Shown here piece by piece: positions 6,783-8,482 of a stretch of DNA of 8,482 bases. Position numbers and translations under genes: made by a program. Source of the DNA: an uncultured Slackia sp. GTDB taxonomy: Bacteria; Actinomycetota; Coriobacteriia; Coriobacteriales; Eggerthellaceae. The notes beneath the pieces are model-generated. The model was not told the DNA's origin and did no database searches. It worked only from the letters and a program-made list of their open reading frames with translations. Numbering within the stretch: the first letter of the stretch is position 1; the number at the start of each line of letters is the position of its first letter. The stretch lies in contig CAKUEV010000076.1 in NCBI GenBank assembly GCA_934646845.1, forward strand, positions 1-8,482, given 5' to 3'.

Positions 6783-6902
6783 CCGCCACGACACTTGAGA
6801 AATACCTGTTCAACTGCATGTTCTTCGCGTTCGGTTCCGCAATGTGCCGAAGTGGGCGCGCGTCCATCGCATAATTGACCCAACCTTAGAGACAAACGTC
6901 CA

Positions 6903-6940
6903 TGCCCCGCCGCCTTCCTTGGGCCGCGGGGCACTTCTTT
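6903..6940 (+). terminator. GC-rich hairpin with pyrimidine tail: terminator or leader attenuator
   Basis: TGCCCCGC at 6903-6910 pairs exactly with GCGGGGCA at 6926-6933; inner GCC/GGC can extend the stem. The tail CTTCTTT follows. It lies 120 nt after the regulator stop and 78 nt before the next start, so it could end the signalling operon or act in the leader of the next gene. The same right-arm 8-mer recurs at 6952-6959, allowing an alternative pairing. Confidence 0.55.
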
Positions 6941-7005
6941 CTGCGTGCGATGCGGGGCATCATGAAATCAGAAAGAACGACATTGAATCTGCCAACACGA
7001 GTGAT

Positions 7006-7011
7006 GGGAGG
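7006..7011 (+). promoter_or_regulatory. Ribosome binding site fixing the DUF4428 gene start
   Basis: GGGAGG lies 6 nt before ATG 7018. It decides this start over the longer in-frame ATG at 6844, which has none. Confidence 0.85.
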
Positions 7012-7017
7012 CTTCCG

Positions 7018-7752
7018 ATGGGACTTTTCGGAAAGATGTTCGAGAAGAAGAACTGCGACATCTGCGGCGGCGAGATTGGCCTTTTGGGCAACAAGAAGCT
7101 TGAAGACGGCAACCTTTGCAAGGAATGCGCGTCGAAGCTTTCGCCGTGGTTTTCTGATCGCCGCCGCTCTACGGTCGATCAGATTCGCGAGCAGCTCGAC
7201 TGGCGCGAGGCCAACCAGCAGCGCGTTGCGCAGTTCAACCCCACGCGCACGCTTGGCAACGACATGAAGGTGATCCTCGACGAGGATGCCGGCCGTTTCA
7301 TCGTGACGCGCAGCTCTCGCTGGCGCGAGGCGAACCCCGACGTGCTCGATTTTTCGCAGGTCACCGGCTGCGATACCGAGATTCGCGAGTCACGTACCGA
7401 GCTGCATTGGAAAGACTCCGACGGCGAAGAGCACGATTACGATCCGCCGCGCTACGACATCGATTACGACATGTATCTCACCATCCACGTGAATGTGCCG
7501 TATTACGACAGCATCACGTTCAAGGTGAACGGGTCGCGCATCGAGGAGCGCAATTCGGTCGAATATCGCGAGGCCGAGCGCCAGGCGAACGAGATTCGAG
7601 CCGCGCTTACCGAGCTTCGCGAAACCACGCGTGAAGCTGCCGCTGCCGCTTCGGCTCCCAAGGTTGCACGCACGTGCCCCTTCTGCGGAGCCACCACCAC
7701 GCCGGATGCTTCTGGGCGCTGCGAATACTGCGGCGGCGCCATGGGTGCATAA
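7018..7752 (+). CDS. DUF4428-type protein with zinc-binding motifs at both ends
   Basis: 244 residues, soluble, function unknown. The N-terminal zinc motif is Cys13-x2-Cys16 (CDICGGEIGLLGNKKLEDG) and Cys34-x2-Cys37 (CKEC), which matches the DUF4428 pattern. A charged linker (46-70) leads to a middle domain (about 80-178) rich in predicted strands, including KVILDEDAGRFIV and MYLTIHVNVPYYDSITFKVN, which resembles the domain often joined to DUF4428. A helical Glu/Arg-rich segment (180-207) and an Ala-rich link precede a C-terminal zinc ribbon: Cys220-x2-Cys223 and Cys235-x2-Cys238. No signal peptide or membrane helix is seen. It shares with the SPFH protein the plan of a C-terminal zinc ribbon after an Ala-rich linker. 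The lipoprotein gene follows after 38 nt, with no terminator between, so the two are likely co-transcribed. Confidence 0.85.
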   Translation: MGLFGKMFEKKNCDICGGEIGLLGNKKLEDGNLCKECASKLSPWFSDRRRSTVDQIREQLDWREANQQRVAQFNPTRTLGNDMKVILDEDAGRFIVTRSSRWREANPDVLDFSQVTGCDTEIRESRTELHWKDSDGEEHDYDPPRYDIDYDMYLTIHVNVPYYDSITFKVNGSRIEERNSVEYREAERQANEIRAALTELRETTREAAAAASAPKVARTCPFCGATTTPDASGRCEYCGGAMGA

Positions 7753-7775
7753 GTCAAAAAGGGGAGGAACCCAAG

Positions 7776-7783
7776 AAAGGAAG
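7776..7783 (+). promoter_or_regulatory. Ribosome binding site fixing the lipoprotein start
   Basis: AAAGGAAG sits 7 nt before ATG 7791. It supports this start over the in-frame ATG at 7674, which lies inside the preceding gene. Confidence 0.82.
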
Positions 7784-7790
7784 TGGAATA

Positions 7791-8201
7791 ATGAAACGTA
7801 CCACGAAAATCGCAATCGCAATTGCCGCCGTATTCGCGCTGTGCCTGGGCCTTGTTGGCTGCGGTGGCGGTGATGGCGCCGATTACACCAAGAACTTCAC
7901 GGGCGATTGGAAACTTTCCGGCATGACTGAAAACGGTGAGGCGATGAGCGAAGACGACATCGCGCTCATGGAGGCCTTCGGTATGGCGGTGACCCTTACG
8001 CTCAATGAGGACGGCACCGGTTCGCTCGTCATGTTCGACGAGGCCATGGACGTTTCCTGGGAGCCGAAGAGCGCGACTGAGCTCGATGTGACCATCGAGG
8101 GCGATACCACGACCGGCAAGCTTGCCGACGACACCATTACGCTTGAAGCGGGCGGCGACTCCATGTCCTTCACACGCGCCGAGGCTGATGCGGACAAATA
8201 G
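7791..8201 (+). CDS. Small secreted lipoprotein, beta-rich, function unknown
   Basis: 136 residues. A type II signal peptide is clear: MKRTTK, a hydrophobic core (7-21), then the lipobox LVGC with the lipidated Cys24, followed by a GGGDGAD tether. The mature part is acidic and starts with NFTGDWKLSGM; it continues with VTLTLNEDGTGSLVMFD and alternating short strands (LDVTIEGDTTTGKLADDTIT). This is the look of small lipocalin-like or 'extracellular beta' lipoproteins common in gut actinobacteria, but I do not recognise a characterised member. It should be anchored on the outer face of the cytoplasmic membrane. The gene follows the DUF4428 gene by 38 nt and ends before a terminator, so it is the last gene of that unit. 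Confidence 0.9.
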   Translation: MKRTTKIAIAIAAVFALCLGLVGCGGGDGADYTKNFTGDWKLSGMTENGEAMSEDDIALMEAFGMAVTLTLNEDGTGSLVMFDEAMDVSWEPKSATELDVTIEGDTTTGKLADDTITLEAGGDSMSFTRAEADADK

Positions 8202-8232
8202 CCGATTGCGCAACGCCAATTGAATATCGAAT

Positions 8233-8279
8233 CGAAGGGGCTTGTGGCCGATTGGACCGCGAGCCCTTTCGTTTTGTTT
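8233..8279 (+). terminator. Rho-independent terminator after the lipoprotein gene
   Basis: CGAAGGGGCT at 8233-8242 pairs with AGCCCTTTCG at 8262-8271 with a single GU pair; the inner part can extend further. TTTTGTTT follows. It begins 31 nt after the stop codon and should end the DUF4428-lipoprotein transcript. Confidence 0.85.
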
Positions 8280-8280
8280 G

Positions 8281-8482
8281 GGGCCACAACGTCGCCCTTG
8301 CAAGTCACGTCTTTGGCGTTTCGCGTACGGCTAATTCAGGATCCTCTTTGGCATTTCTCATCGCATCACCACGTTCGAGGCGAGTTGCCTGCGCGCATCC
8401 CTTCGGCGTGCGGGCTCGCTTTTGGTGGGTGCGGATTCGCTGCTGGCTACGGAGTGACTTTGAGTCGAGTGGGTCATGTTGG
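8281..8482. other. Unassigned right-edge region, open in several frames
   Basis: No gene can be assigned. On the minus strand a frame runs from the window edge to a stop at 8305-8307 (59 codons; tail ...AKEDPELAVRETPKT). A second minus-strand frame has ATG at 8477 and stop at 8358-8360 (39 residues). A plus-strand frame is open from the terminator to the edge. None has a visible ribosome binding site. It could be the 3' end of a minus-strand gene or a conserved intergenic repeat. Confidence 0.35.

Larger units (their letters stand above)
6783..7017 (+). other. Intergenic/leader region between the regulator and the DUF4428 gene
   Basis: 235 bases without a convincing gene. It holds TTGACC at 6875-6880, a possible -35 box but without a good -10 box at the right distance, then the hairpin at 6903-6933. 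An open frame from 6844 joins the DUF4428 gene, but its first 58 codons have no ribosome site and run through the hairpin, so they are treated as untranslated. Confidence 0.5.

Noticed and set aside
8358..8477. 39-residue minus-strand frame starting MTHSTQ
   Set aside because: No ribosome binding site, and it overlaps another open frame on the same strand; not supported as a gene.
1..8482. CRISPR array, transposon ends, tRNA or rRNA
   Set aside because: No regularly spaced repeats, no terminal inverted repeats with a transposase, and no cloverleaf or rRNA-like stretch were seen.

Overview
The window looks like a chromosomal segment of a GC-rich actinobacterium, most likely class Coriobacteriia (Eggerthellaceae type). 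This is inferred from the base composition, from a 7TM sensor / histidine kinase / LuxR-type regulator cluster, and from a near-leaderless promoter; no rRNA or phylogenetic marker confirms it. No tRNA, rRNA, CRISPR array, insertion sequence or phage gene was found.

Layout: (1) 2-1144, plus strand: the 3' part of an M24-family (Xaa-Pro) metallopeptidase gene, then efp (translation elongation factor P), closed by a perfect terminator. (2) 1145-1383: a convergent intergenic region holding three strong hairpins. (3) 1384-2703, minus strand: a YdjI-like SPFH protein with an Ala/Pro linker and two tandem zinc ribbons. (4) 2704-2905: a divergent control region with a 17-bp direct repeat and a -10 box 6 nt before the next start codon. 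(5) 2906-6782, plus strand: three translationally coupled signalling genes. They encode a 7TM sensor whose kinase core appears degenerate, a membrane histidine kinase with intact H, N and G boxes, and a NarL/LuxR-type response regulator. (6) 6783-7017: a leader or intergenic region with a hairpin whose left arm has two alternative partners. (7) 7018-8201, plus strand: a DUF4428-type double zinc-ribbon protein and a small secreted lipoprotein, followed by a terminator. (8) 8281-8482: an unassigned edge region, open in several frames.

How they may fit together: peptidase plus efp is a common housekeeping pair. The centre is a two-sensor, one-regulator system. The catalytically complete kinase (4669-6150) probably phosphorylates the regulator (6147-6782), while the upstream 7TM protein probably supplies sensing or modulation. 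The flanking SPFH/zinc-ribbon, DUF4428/zinc-ribbon and lipoprotein genes suggest an envelope-related theme and possible targets, but that link is inference. The most unusual points are the apparent pseudokinase partner, the near-leaderless promoter with its direct repeats, and the duplicated zinc ribbon of the SPFH protein.
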